A stretch of DNA of 64,000 nucleotides from Gp6-AA40 sp032156805 (GTDB lineage Bacteria > Acidobacteriota > Vicinamibacteria > Vicinamibacterales > UBA2999): positions 1-64,000 of the forward strand of contig JALDXQ010000007.1 of NCBI GenBank assembly GCA_032156805.1. Reading direction: 5' to 3'. Position numbers and translations under genes: made by a program. This document shows, in pieces, positions 49,813-57,880 of the stretch (position 1 is the stretch's first letter; each line of letters begins with the position of its first letter). The notes beneath the pieces are model-generated. The model did no database searches. It worked only from the letters and a program-made list of their open reading frames with translations, and was not told the DNA's origin.

Positions 49813-51174
49813 ATGGAGAAGCACGGGAAGGTAGCGGTGGCGACCGGCGTCTTGTTCGGGCTGTGGATCCTCGGTGCGAGCGAGCGATACGCGGTCGTAG
49901 CGCAGACGCCCAAGCCGATCGCGCTGGTTGGCGGCACGCTGATCGATGGCACGGGTGCTGCGCCCGTTCGCAACAGCGTGGTACTCGTCCGCGGCGATCG
50001 GATCGAGCGAATCGGAACCACGAGCTCGTTGCCGGTGCCTGGTGAGTACGAGCAGATCTCCACGGAGGGGATGACCGTGCTGCCGGGGCTATGGGACCTG
50101 CACGTCCATCTGATCTACAGCGGTCATCCCAACCCGGGGGCCTGGTTCAGGCACGCATCGGACTTCGAGCGCGTTACGATTCCCGCCTCGGCACGTCAGA
50201 TGCTGATGGCCGGAGTGACCAGCGTGCGCGACATGGCCGCGCCGGCGGATGCCATCTTCGGTGTCAGGCAGAGAATCGTGAACGGTGAGTTGCCCGGTCC
50301 GACGATCTACGCGGCGGGACCTGCACTCGCCAAGATGGCGCCGGGCCAGGCCACGCCGACCAGTCAGTTCCTGCCGATTGCAGACGCAGCCGATGCGCGC
50401 GCGAAAACGCGACAGCTCCTCGCTGCCGGCGCCGACGTCATCAAGATGTTCTTCGTCGACCGCATGTCAGCCGAGGAGCGGACCGCGATCATCACTGAGG
50501 CCCGTGCACGCGGGAAGAAGATCGCCGCGCACGGCCAGACCGATAACGAGGTTCGCCTGGGGCTCCAGATCGGCGTCGACGATTTTCAGCACATCGGCAT
50601 CGACAGCCCCGAATACCCGCCCGACATTGTCGCGAGCCTTCGCGAGCGGGTGAAGAGAGGTCCGCCCGTCTACTGGACGCCGACAGTTGGTGCCAACGGA
50701 CTCCTGAATGGGGCCTTCACGGCATCGAAGCCCGAAATATTGGACGACCCGGAGAACTTTCTCGGACTCCCGGCACCGCTCGTGGCCGAAGTGAAACAGG
50801 GATGGGCCGCGTATCAGCCGCGCGAGCCGCGCGCGGATGCCGAGGCAATCATTCGAAGGAAGATTGCCCAGCTGCAGGATGCCGGCGTCGTCATCGTCTT
50901 CGGCAGCGACGAGGGGAGCGCAGGCGAGCTCGCCAGGCATGCGACCTGGATGGACGCCGACCTGTGGGTTCGCGCCCTCGGGATGGATCCGATGGCGGTG
51001 TTGCGAAGCATGACGCTGGATGCCGCCCGTGCGATGGGCGCCGATCGCGACTCAGGCTCGATTGCCGCTGGGAAGTACGCCGACGTCATCGCTGTCAGCG
51101 GAGATCCGCTGCGACACATCGACGTACTTCGCGATCCGAAAGTGATCGTCAGGCACGGTCGGCGGCACAAGTAG
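49813..51174 (+). CDS. Exported amidohydrolase (imidazolonepropionase/prolidase-like branch)
   Basis: A 453-residue enzyme, ATG at 49813. An N-terminal signal or anchor (V-L-F-G-L-W-I-L-G, ending V-V-A-Q) precedes the beta-sandwich I-A-L-V-G-G-T-L-I-D-G-T-G. Metal residues: H97 and H99 in W-D-L-H-V-H, Lys in D-V-I-K-M-F-F near 217, His in I-A-A-H-G-Q near 238, His in D-D-F-Q-H-I near 260, and Asp in V-F-G-S-D-E-G near 364. The C-terminus has G-S-I-A-A-G-K-Y-A-D-V-I. Relatives hydrolyse Xaa-Pro or cyclic amide bonds. It follows the M3 peptidase on the same strand, and a shared peptide-scavenging role is an inference. Confidence 0.83.
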   Translation: MEKHGKVAVATGVLFGLWILGASERYAVVAQTPKPIALVGGTLIDGTGAAPVRNSVVLVRGDRIERIGTTSSLPVPGEYEQISTEGMTVLPGLWDLHVHLIYSGHPNPGAWFRHASDFERVTIPASARQMLMAGVTSVRDMAAPADAIFGVRQRIVNGELPGPTIYAAGPALAKMAPGQATPTSQFLPIADAADARAKTRQLLAAGADVIKMFFVDRMSAEERTAIITEARARGKKIAAHGQTDNEVRLGLQIGVDDFQHIGIDSPEYPPDIVASLRERVKRGPPVYWTPTVGANGLLNGAFTASKPEILDDPENFLGLPAPLVAEVKQGWAAYQPREPRADAEAIIRRKIAQLQDAGVVIVFGSDEGSAGELARHATWMDADLWVRALGMDPMAVLRSMTLDAARAMGADRDSGSIAAGKYADVIAVSGDPLRHIDVLRDPKVIVRHGRRHK

Positions 51175-51197
51175 TCAAGGGCTCCGCCCTTGACTAC
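51171..51197. terminator. Perfect 12-bp hairpin at a convergent junction
   Basis: GTAGTCAAGGGC (51171-51182), loop TCC, GCCCTTGACTAC (51186-51197). It includes the amidohydrolase stop (51172-51174) and lies 16 bp from the facing stop codon. No U-run follows, so it would be a non-canonical bidirectional terminator. Confidence 0.55.
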
Positions 51198-51213
51198 GGC
51201 GTCTCTTGGCGCG

Positions 51214-52260
51214 CTACTGCTTCTTCTCCGCCGCCCGCGATGCGCTGAGGATGTTTCTCATCGAGTAGTTGCCTTCGTGGCACGCGTACTCGAAGAACTG
51301 ATACTCGGGGTTCTGCCTGAGCGGCAGCGCGACCTTCCAGGTTCCCGTCCACGTGCGCGGGTCGTCGACTGTCGCTTCGTAGTGCAGCGTGTCGTCGCTC
51401 ACGCGCGTGAGGCGCTCCGTCACTTTGAGATCCGGGCTTGTCAACAACGTGTTGCCATTGCGTGTGATGCCCACCTTCCCGTTGAAGTTCGTCGTCTCGA
51501 TGACGAGCGTGTTACCGTCCCAACGTCCGCGTGATTCGCCCATCCATTGACGAATCTTCGAGCTGATCTGCGGGCGCCCGTCGACCGGGATGATCCGCGT
51601 CTCGTGAATCATCTCGTTGCGGATGACCACGGCACCGGGGATCTGCATGATCTCGGTGCCCATGTTGTAGCCGGTCGGCAGCATCGACGCGAGCACGCCG
51701 CGCGTGATGCACCGATCGTACGGGCCGAGGTCGTCGAACTTCTCGAAGGGGTGCGCGACCACCTGGTCGGGGAAGTCGAAGTAGTACGTGCTGCGCGCGA
51801 GGTCGACGCGCTTCTTGCCTTCCTCGGTCATCGGCGGAATCCGCCCATTCGGCGGGTCGACAACGAGCGACGCCTGACGCTGCGGAATCCCGCGGTCGGC
51901 GGCGGCCCAGTGCGACGGGCCACCGATGCCGGTGCGTGGTCCATCCGGCACGTAGATTTCACCGTCGGCTTTCACCTGTCTCTCGCGCTGGGTTTGGCGC
52001 GCGGCGAACTCTTCGTCGGTCAATGTCGCGCGTGTGCCGAAGGACTCCGGCCGCTCGTACGGTGTGCCCTGCATCTCGGTTGCGGGCCACGACCCCTGAA
52101 TGTCTGGATCGCCCCACGGCGTGCGCGGGACCGTCCACGATCGCGCGCCCTTGTCGCTCGACGATGACGCCGCGGTGGTCTGAGCCGCAGCCGTCAATGG
52201 CGCCGCCAGCGTCACTGCGATGAGCATCACGAACAAAGTCACGATATATCTCGAACGCAT
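51214..52260 (-). CDS. Secreted GRWEGDT-family protein (third copy)
   Basis: A 348-residue exported protein. Signal peptide ends P-L-T-A-A-A-Q. Motifs: W-G-D-P-D-I-Q-G-S-W near residue 48, D-P-P-N-G-R-I-P near 140, Y-D-R-C-I-T-R-G near 180, Y-N-M-G near 198, E-M-I-H-E-T-R-I-I-P near 217, G-R-W-D-G-N-T-L-V-I-E-T near 246, a V-T-E-R-L-T-R motif and E-Y-A-C-H-E-G-N-Y near 330. The Cys-containing R-C-I-T-R-G and Y-A-C-H-E motifs are shared with 57881 and partly with 2077. Function unknown. It is probably monocistronic; the next gene upstream on this strand is a remnant. Confidence 0.83.
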   Translation of the reverse strand: MRSRYIVTLFVMLIAVTLAAPLTAAAQTTAASSSSDKGARSWTVPRTPWGDPDIQGSWPATEMQGTPYERPESFGTRATLTDEEFAARQTQRERQVKADGEIYVPDGPRTGIGGPSHWAAADRGIPQRQASLVVDPPNGRIPPMTEEGKKRVDLARSTYYFDFPDQVVAHPFEKFDDLGPYDRCITRGVLASMLPTGYNMGTEIMQIPGAVVIRNEMIHETRIIPVDGRPQISSKIRQWMGESRGRWDGNTLVIETTNFNGKVGITRNGNTLLTSPDLKVTERLTRVSDDTLHYEATVDDPRTWTGTWKVALPLRQNPEYQFFEYACHEGNYSMRNILSASRAAEKKQ

Positions 52261-52369
52261 GAGATCGCCTCCTTCGGGTCTTTCCGGCGGACCATCTTCT
52301 TATTGCAGGTCGATTTCGGCCTGTCAAATACCACGTTCTGGGTAGCGGGCAGACAGCGGCGCGAGCTCG

Positions 52370-52808
52370 TTACGGTGTGAGCATGACCTCGGCGCCCGCG
52401 ATGCCCTGCTTCTCCGCAAAACGTGAGAAGAGATAGGTCCTGCCATCCTCGCTGAAGGCGGCGGCGTCGCGCAGCTGCCGCGCGCGACGGTCGATCTCAC
52501 CAACCTCTGATTTCTCGTTCGGAAGGTTCGTGCACTCGTACTGCGCCTGCGGAGTCAGCACTTCCGTGACAGCACCAATCTTCCATTCACGCCAGTCCCC
52601 GCCGATGTCCATTGTCGTGTGATAAATGCGTTCGGGCGCGTCTCCGAATGACGGTGGGACCGTTCGCGTTGTCGCCAATCGACGCCGACATCGCGAGCGT
52701 GATGAGCGGATTCTCATTGAATCTTGTCGCGCGGACCTGTCCGTGGACGATCGTGGCCGACAGAATCGACCCGACGAGCAGAACGGCGCGTACGGACTGT
52801 CGCATCAT
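52370..52808 (-). pseudogene. Internally deleted gene, N- and C-terminal ends in different frames
   Basis: The 5' frame (from ATG 52808 or 52805) gives a signal peptide (S-V-R-A-V-L-L-V-G-S-I-L) and F-N-E-N-P-L-I-T, then S-I-G-D-N-A-N-G-P-T-V-I. The other frame continues at about 52640-52660 with F-G-D-A-P-E-R-I and ends Q-L-R-D-A-A-A-F-S-E-D-G-R-T-Y-L-F-S. I associate these two ends with one family of secreted five-bladed-propeller-like proteins (GH43-type) that normally has some 200 residues between N-G-P-x-V-I and the C-terminal L-R-D-P block. An internal deletion with a frameshift explains it best. Confidence 0.55.
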
Positions 52809-52824
52809 GCGATCTGTCCTCACA

Positions 52825-52850
52825 GGTCCGGCTGAAGCCGGACACTACGT
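52825..52850. repeat. GTCCGGCT palindrome
   Basis: GGTCCGGCT-GA-AGCCGGAC followed by ACTACGT: the fullest copy of the family in the window, between the divergent remnant and the aminotransferase gene. In the frame that crosses it, it would read G-P-A-E-A-G-H-Y-V. Confidence 0.75.
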
Positions 52851-52871
52851 TGGCGGTGTTAGAGTTTGAAG

Positions 52872-53885
52872 ATGCCGGTCTCGAACGTCAATCTCCAGAT
52901 GTTGAGCGCCCAGGAAGTGCTTGGAGCCTTGCAGTCGCTGCGCGCTCGCCAGCCCGTGAAGTTTTCGGCGTTCTATTCGAGTCAGCTCGGGGGCATCGTC
53001 ACGGACTCCGCGCTGATGGTGATTCCCTTCGACGATCACATGGTGCATCGCGGCCATGGCATCTTCGATACCGCCGGGATCGTCGAGGGACGGATCTACG
53101 ATCTCGAGGCGCACCTCGATCGATTTCTTGGTTCTGCCGAACGATCCAAGCTCAAGCTCTTCGGGTCCCGGGAGCAGATGCGCGAGATCATCGTGAAGAC
53201 GACCGCTGCAAGCGGGTTGCGTGACGGAGCGATCCGCTACTGGCTCTCGTCGGGGCCAGGCAGCCTGGAGCTCAGTCCGGCTGCGGGCGCCGACCCCGGT
53301 TTCTTCGTGATGATCTTCGGAGGATTGTCGTACCCGGAACGCTGGTACACGGAAGGTCTCCGCGTGATGACGACGACCTATCCGATCAAGCCGCCGCTCT
53401 TCGCCATCACCAAGGCGACCAACTACCTGCCGAACGTCCTGATGCAGATGGAAGCAAAGGAAGCCGGGCTCGACAACGGCGTCTTCATCGATGAATCGGG
53501 CTTCGTAGGTGAGAGCTCGAACATGAACGTCGCGTTCGTGATGAACGACGGAGTGCTGAGGCATCCCAAGTTCGAACGCGTGCTGCCAGGCTGTACTTCG
53601 TTGCGTCTGCTCGATCTCGCACGCGGACTGGTGGGACGTGGCGTGCTCACAGGCGTGGACGTCTGCGACATCCCTGTGGCCGATGCACGCGCCGCCCGGG
53701 AGATGATGCTCCTGGGCAGCTCGGTGAAGGTGGCGCCGATCGTCGAATGGGACGGTCAGCCGATTGGTGACGGCAAGCCGGGGCCGGCCGCGAAGGCCTT
53801 GCTGGATCTAATCGAAACGGATATGCGCAGCAGTGATCGACTAATCGACGTGCCGTACGCCGGAAGTTCAAAGGGTAAAGTTTAA
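52872..53885 (+). CDS. PLP-dependent aminotransferase, class IV
   Basis: A 337-residue fold-type IV enzyme; ATG at 52872 (a TTG two codons upstream is possible). G-H-G-I-F-D-T-A near 60 is the usual start of the family core; the PLP lysine is K181 in A-I-T-K-A-T-N-Y-L; E-S-G-F-V-G-E-S-S-N-M-N near 210 carries the phosphate-side Glu and Asn; and the terminal L-L-G-S-S-V-K-V near 280 closes the site. Branched-chain, D-amino-acid and aminodeoxychorismate enzymes share this pattern and I cannot choose. The last residues (S-S-K-G-K-V) are encoded by the start of a degenerate repeat, so the C-terminus was probably altered by it. Confidence 0.85.
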   Translation: MPVSNVNLQMLSAQEVLGALQSLRARQPVKFSAFYSSQLGGIVTDSALMVIPFDDHMVHRGHGIFDTAGIVEGRIYDLEAHLDRFLGSAERSKLKLFGSREQMREIIVKTTAASGLRDGAIRYWLSSGPGSLELSPAAGADPGFFVMIFGGLSYPERWYTEGLRVMTTTYPIKPPLFAITKATNYLPNVLMQMEAKEAGLDNGVFIDESGFVGESSNMNVAFVMNDGVLRHPKFERVLPGCTSLRLLDLARGLVGRGVLTGVDVCDIPVADARAAREMMLLGSSVKVAPIVEWDGQPIGDGKPGPAAKALLDLIETDMRSSDRLIDVPYAGSSKGKV

Positions 53886-53952
53886 AGTTGGAAGTAAGTT
53901 GAAAAGTACTCTTCAACTTACTTCTTCACTTTGATCTTTGAACTCTAAACTT
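53870..53952. repeat. Degenerate inverted repeat (AAGTTNAA) with perfect 13-bp core, convergent gap
   Basis: GAAGTAAGTTGAA (53891-53903) pairs perfectly with TTCAACTTACTTC (53912-53924) around an 8-base loop; AGTTCAAAGGGTAAAG on the left and CTTTGATCTTTGAACT on the right extend the stem imperfectly. Very AT-rich in a GC-rich region. It overlaps the last codons of the aminotransferase and ends near the stop of the facing gene. Confidence 0.8.
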
Positions 53953-53966
53953 GCGCGCTACGCGCG

Positions 53967-54437
53967 CTAGCGCCGCCCGTTGCTGCGCCCGTTGTCACCG
54001 TAGCGGACGTTGCTGCCGTAGCTGCGGTTGGCATAGCGGCTGTCAGATCGATAGCCCATTGCGCCCACGCCGCGGTAGTAGTCGGGCACGTTGTTGTTGC
54101 TGTAGTAGCGATTGTTGTTGTAGTAGCGCGGTGCGCCGCGATAGTAGCGCGGTGCCTTACCGTAGTAGTAGCCGGGTCGGCCGCGGTAGTACCTGGGCCC
54201 ATACGCCGGGTATCGATGGTAGTAAGGCGGCGCGTAATACGGGTACGCGTACGGATATGGATATGGCACCGGGTACGTCGCGTAGGGCGGCCCATAGTAC
54301 GGCGCACCATAGACGACGCCCGCGCTGACTCCCGGTACCGCCACACCCACACCCACGTGGACTTGCGCTGTTGCCGGCGTGGTCAGCAGGACCACTCCCA
54401 ACGCCGCTCCAAGAATCCAGACAACCCTGCGTCCCAT
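53967..54437 (-). CDS. Secreted Tyr/Pro/Arg-rich low-complexity protein
   Basis: A 156-residue exported protein; ATG 54437 has GGAGG six bases upstream, so an in-frame extension of 32 codons is rejected. Signal peptide ends P-A-T-A-Q. After V-H-V-G-V-G-V-A-V-P-G the protein is Tyr/Pro-rich (P-Y-P-Y-P-Y-A-Y-P-Y-Y), then has several R-Y-Y-R-G / R-Y-Y-N repeats and an Asn/Ser/Arg tail. There is no recognisable fold. Tyr- and Arg-rich surface proteins may bind polymers or the cell wall, but this is a guess. Monocistronic, converging on the aminotransferase. Confidence 0.72.
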   Translation of the reverse strand: MGRRVVWILGAALGVVLLTTPATAQVHVGVGVAVPGVSAGVVYGAPYYGPPYATYPVPYPYPYAYPYYAPPYYHRYPAYGPRYYRGRPGYYYGKAPRYYRGAPRYYNNNRYYSNNNVPDYYRGVGAMGYRSDSRYANRSYGSNVRYGDNGRSNGRR

Positions 54438-54587
54438 GATGGCCTCCGTTGGAGTATCTCTGTGTGCGCTATGGGCGAACAAACCAGACGATGCAGCGAG
54501 TGTGCCAGCCGACCCGGCAATATTTCTTAACATTCGTCCAGATGAGCAGGCGCGCCGGTGTTCACGATACGTGACGCACTGACCTCC

Positions 54588-55067
54588 TCAACAGCGGGAC
54601 TGGAGTCTCTGAACGAACTCCACCAAAAGGGTCGGAGGTGCGCCGCTGCTGGACGACGGCTTCACTTCACCCGAGATCTCTACTTTCGTGTTCACAAACG
54701 GCGAGAACTGACTCTCGATTCCCTCGAGCCGATAGCCGCCCTTGCTGATCTGCTTCGCGAGCTCCGACCCGCCGGTGCCCGGCGGAAGCCGGTTGACGCG
54801 CTGAGGACTGGTCAGCACGTAGCGCGTGTCCACCGGTGTGTTTGCGTCGGGCTTGCTATCGTCGATCCCGTTGCTGGCGATCCCCTTCGGCGCGCGCTGC
54901 AGGCATCCGGTCAACGTGATGCGGTCGGCAAGATTCGGCGGATCGGGCTGGACCGTTCCGGGAGTCGGATTGCCACCGCTGATCGGCTTGCCGCCAGACT
55001 GCGCCAGCATGACGCTCGAGGCAGCCACGAGCGCGAATAGCGCACCCGCCCACGGCGCTCGACACAT
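54588..55067 (-). CDS. Secreted hypothetical protein
   Basis: A 159-residue exported protein whose ATG follows the preceding stop directly (TAAATG), indicating an operon with the cytochrome gene. Signal peptide ends S-V-M-L-A-Q. After a Gly/Pro linker comes a beta-rich domain: I-T-L-T-G-C-L-Q-R near 50, R-Y-V-L-T-S near 80, Y-R-L-E-G near 112, K-V-E-I-S-G-E-V near 128, and L-L-V-E-F-V-Q at the end. The pattern suggests an OB-like barrel such as found in other short acidobacterial secreted proteins with T-G-C-L; function unknown. Confidence 0.7.
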   Translation of the reverse strand: MCRAPWAGALFALVAASSVMLAQSGGKPISGGNPTPGTVQPDPPNLADRITLTGCLQRAPKGIASNGIDDSKPDANTPVDTRYVLTSPQRVNRLPPGTGGSELAKQISKGGYRLEGIESQFSPFVNTKVEISGEVKPSSSSGAPPTLLVEFVQRLQSRC

Positions 55068-56456
55068 TTACGCACCGTCTCCAATTGCGACAAAGCGACC
55101 GAGCTTGAGCACCTGGTTCGGATCCACCTTCGAATCGATCAACACTCCGAAGAAGGGCGCCATCATCTCTTCCCACGTCATCCGGCCCAGGTGGACCGTG
55201 CGATCGGGGTTCGGATTGAACCGGTTCGCCTTGGAGTTGTCGTAATACGCGTCGACGTACATCCTCGTTCCCTTCGGCACGCGAAGCGGCCTGGCGGGCT
55301 GATAGAGAAGCTGCCAGTTGAAGTCGTACTTCGGCACGTTCAGGACGATCTGATCACGGCCGTCCGGATAGACGAGGTGATACGTCATGCTCTTGCCGCG
55401 CACGTGCATGTGAGGCATGAACTCGACCAGCTCCACGTCGGCCATGAACGTGAGATCGAACGGCGGGCTCTTGTAGTTCGCCTCGTTCGGCGGAATCGCG
55501 AAGTCGGGACCGCCGCCTACGATGCCGTAAGACATCCAGCGTTTCGCTGGCGGCTTGTCAGCGACGGTGAAGCCGATGAGCGGCCGGTCAACGACCTCTT
55601 TGCCGTTCGGTGTGTAGTGGACCTGGATCGAGATATCGGTTCCGGCCGGAACCAGCTTGCCTGCACCGAACTTGCGATAGTCGTCCGCATCTCTGCCGGG
55701 CACGAAGCAGTTGAAGCCGCCGCCGACGTCGGCACCCGGACGCCTGCCGGGGCCCGATCGTCCGCCTTCAGTCTCACGCGGCGGGTTGCCGCCGCCGATC
55801 GCCGCTCCCTCCTCGTCTCGATCGGACTCCGACCAGTTCGGCACGTAGTACTTCGCGTCAGGCCGATGGGCGACGAATGTGAAGCAGATGTGGTGCGTCA
55901 CTTCGACCACGCTTGGCTTGATCTCGAGCGAGGTGATCCACGTGTCCTTCGTGAAGCCGCTCGGAATCAAGTAGGTGATCCACTCGACGACGTCATTCTT
56001 GGTGTGCGCGGGCACGCGGAACTCGGGGCCTCTGACGATGACGTCCGGCGTGATCTGCCAGCCGTCGGCTGGCCAGTCGACTGGTGGAGGCGCGTCCTTC
56101 GGGTCGCCCTCGGTGGCACCGGTGTCGGCCCACTTCGCGATCGTCTCGATGTCTTTCTGCGAGAGCGATCGATCGTTGGCAAAGGGACCGTGCGCGGGAT
56201 CGGCGAACCACGGCGGCATCTCCCGGCTCTCGACCTTGGCTTTCATCGATCGCGCCCACGGGCGCGCATCGCGGTAGCTCACGAGCGACATCGGCGCCAT
56301 CTGCCCGGGGCGATGGCACGACTGACAGTTCTTCTGGAGGATAGGAAGGACGTGCTTGCTGAAGGTGACCGGGTCGTCAGCGGCCGACGTGCGCGTGTGA
56401 CTGGCCGCCACGGCCATGATTCCGACGAGAAAAGCCGCGAAACCATACCGCAACAT
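55068..56456 (-). CDS. Cytochrome c with copper type II monooxygenase-like domain
   Basis: A 462-residue exported protein. Signal peptide ends T-R-T-S-A-A; haem motif C-Q-S-C-H near 44-48; M-P-P-W near 80. The remainder resembles copper type II ascorbate-dependent monooxygenase C-terminal domains: V-E-V-T-H-H-I-C-F near 185, I-Q-V-H-Y-T-P-N-G near 278, and F-M-P-H-M-H-V-R-G-K near 350, giving the His clusters expected for copper. A Gly-rich insert with G-G-F-N-C-F-V-P-G lies between. It shares order and M-P-P-W with 18116-19921 but lacks the TPRs. Either a real oxidase/monooxygenase or a copper-binding electron carrier. Confidence 0.78.
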   Translation of the reverse strand: MLRYGFAAFLVGIMAVAASHTRTSAADDPVTFSKHVLPILQKNCQSCHRPGQMAPMSLVSYRDARPWARSMKAKVESREMPPWFADPAHGPFANDRSLSQKDIETIAKWADTGATEGDPKDAPPPVDWPADGWQITPDVIVRGPEFRVPAHTKNDVVEWITYLIPSGFTKDTWITSLEIKPSVVEVTHHICFTFVAHRPDAKYYVPNWSESDRDEEGAAIGGGNPPRETEGGRSGPGRRPGADVGGGFNCFVPGRDADDYRKFGAGKLVPAGTDISIQVHYTPNGKEVVDRPLIGFTVADKPPAKRWMSYGIVGGGPDFAIPPNEANYKSPPFDLTFMADVELVEFMPHMHVRGKSMTYHLVYPDGRDQIVLNVPKYDFNWQLLYQPARPLRVPKGTRMYVDAYYDNSKANRFNPNPDRTVHLGRMTWEEMMAPFFGVLIDSKVDPNQVLKLGRFVAIGDGA

Positions 56457-56495
56457 AGTGACGCTCCTGATGGTGAGCCTACCTTAGCACGACGA

Positions 56496-57704
56496 CTAGC
56501 GTAGCGTCCTGAAGAAGCCGCGGATGTCGTCGACGAGAAGATTGGGTTCCTCCAGCGCCGCGAAGTGACCGCCTCTTGGCATCTCGGTCCAGCGCGTGAC
56601 GTTGTATTGGGCTTCGACCCAGCGACGGGGAGCGATGCTGATTTCCTTGGGGAACACCGCGCATGCGGTAGGCACCTGCACCTTCCCCTGTGGCGGCTTC
56701 GCCCGCTGATTCTCGTAGTAGATCCGGGCGGACGAGGTGCCCGACTGCGTGACCCAATAGATCGCGATGTTGGTCAGTAGTTCATCTCTCGTGAACACTT
56801 TCTCCACGTTGCCCTCAGAGTCGCTCCATGACCGGAACTTCTCGACGATCCACGCCGCCAGCCCGGCGGGGGAATCATCCAACCCGTAGCCGACCGTCTG
56901 CGGCTTCGTGCTCTGCTCGAGGAAGTAGCCGCGTTCGTTGTCGAAGAATGCCGAACGGGCGCGCGTGCGCTCGAGTTCGGCGGGCGTCACGCCTTCATTC
57001 GGATCCTTCGCGCCGGGTGGCGGGCCGGCGAGACAGAAATTCAGGTGCAGGCCTGCGACGTGACTGGCGTCGTTCAGAGCCGCGAAGCGACTGATCGAAC
57101 TGCCCCAGTCGCCACCCTGCAGTCCGTACTTGGTGTACTCGAGCCGCGCCATCAGCTTCGCGAGGATCGCGGCCATGCGCTCGGGACCGTAGCCTCTCTC
57201 CGTTGGTTTGCTCGAAAAACCAAACCCCGGAATCGACATCGCCACGACGTGAAAGGCATCGTCAGCGTTACCGCCGTGTGAAACCGGGTCGGTCAGCGGA
57301 CCGATGATCTTCGTGAACTCGGAGATCGAACCTGGCCAGCCGTGAGTGATGGCGAGCGCCATCGCCTTCGGGTTCTTCGATCGCTGGTGAATGAAGTGGA
57401 CGTCGATGCCGTCGATGTTGGTCGTGAACTGATCGAACTGATTGAGCCGGCGTTCGGCGGCACGCCAGTCGAACGTGTCGCGCCAGTAGGAAACCAGCTC
57501 CTTGAGGTAGGCGAGGTTCGTGCCGTAGTCCCAGTTCGAGCCGGTGATCTCGCCTGGAAAGCGCGTGCGCGCGAGACGTTCCTTCAGATCAGTGAGTGTG
57601 GCGTCCGGTACGTTCACCTTGAACGGAACGATCCTTTCCTCCTGGGCTCGAGGCGCGACACAACTCAACACCACCAGCGCACTGGCGCATGCAATCCGGA
57701 TCAT
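56496..57704 (-). CDS. Exported epoxide hydrolase (EHN plus alpha/beta hydrolase)
   Basis: A 402-residue enzyme with a signal peptide ending A-P-R-A-Q. The EHN domain occupies about 25-130 (L-K-E-R-L-A-R-T-R-F-P, W-R-A-A-E-R-R-L-N). The hydrolase core has the oxyanion motif H-G-W-P-G near 120, the nucleophile Asp in G-G-D-W-G-S near 200, the second acid probably in the F-P-K-E region near 350, and the His in G-G-H-F-A-A near 380. This is the microsomal/juvenile-hormone-type epoxide hydrolase layout, which opens epoxides to diols by an aspartyl ester. Export is frequent in this lineage. Alone in its transcript as far as can be seen. Confidence 0.85.
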   Translation of the reverse strand: MIRIACASALVVLSCVAPRAQEERIVPFKVNVPDATLTDLKERLARTRFPGEITGSNWDYGTNLAYLKELVSYWRDTFDWRAAERRLNQFDQFTTNIDGIDVHFIHQRSKNPKAMALAITHGWPGSISEFTKIIGPLTDPVSHGGNADDAFHVVAMSIPGFGFSSKPTERGYGPERMAAILAKLMARLEYTKYGLQGGDWGSSISRFAALNDASHVAGLHLNFCLAGPPPGAKDPNEGVTPAELERTRARSAFFDNERGYFLEQSTKPQTVGYGLDDSPAGLAAWIVEKFRSWSDSEGNVEKVFTRDELLTNIAIYWVTQSGTSSARIYYENQRAKPPQGKVQVPTACAVFPKEISIAPRRWVEAQYNVTRWTEMPRGGHFAALEEPNLLVDDIRGFFRTLR

Positions 57705-57714
57705 TTGAGTTTCG

Positions 57715-57875
57715 GCGATCTGTGAGTGTTGATTTGTCGTTGATTGTCGATTTGTGATTCTTGATTCAGGTTGCTGAAGTCAGGCATCGTGGCGCGAATC
57801 GATGCGTCAACCGATCGACAATCAGCACTCAACGACGAATCAACCATCAGAAATCACAGGTCAATAATTGCCGCC
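57715..57875. repeat. Degenerate inverted repeat (GATTTGTGATT / CAATC words), codirectional gap
   Basis: Left words GTTGATTTG, GTTGATTGTCGATTTG, TGATTCTTGATTC to about 57768; a spacer of some 40 bp; right words ACCGATCGACAATC, CACTCAACGACGAATC, AACCATCAGAAATCAC. It lies between two genes on the minus strand, downstream of the 57881 gene and before the start of the epoxide hydrolase gene. Confidence 0.68.
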
Positions 57876-57880
57876 ATGGT

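Noticed and set aside
54437..54533. Longer start for the Tyr-rich protein
   Set aside because: GGAGG sits six bases before 54437 and the signal peptide starts there.
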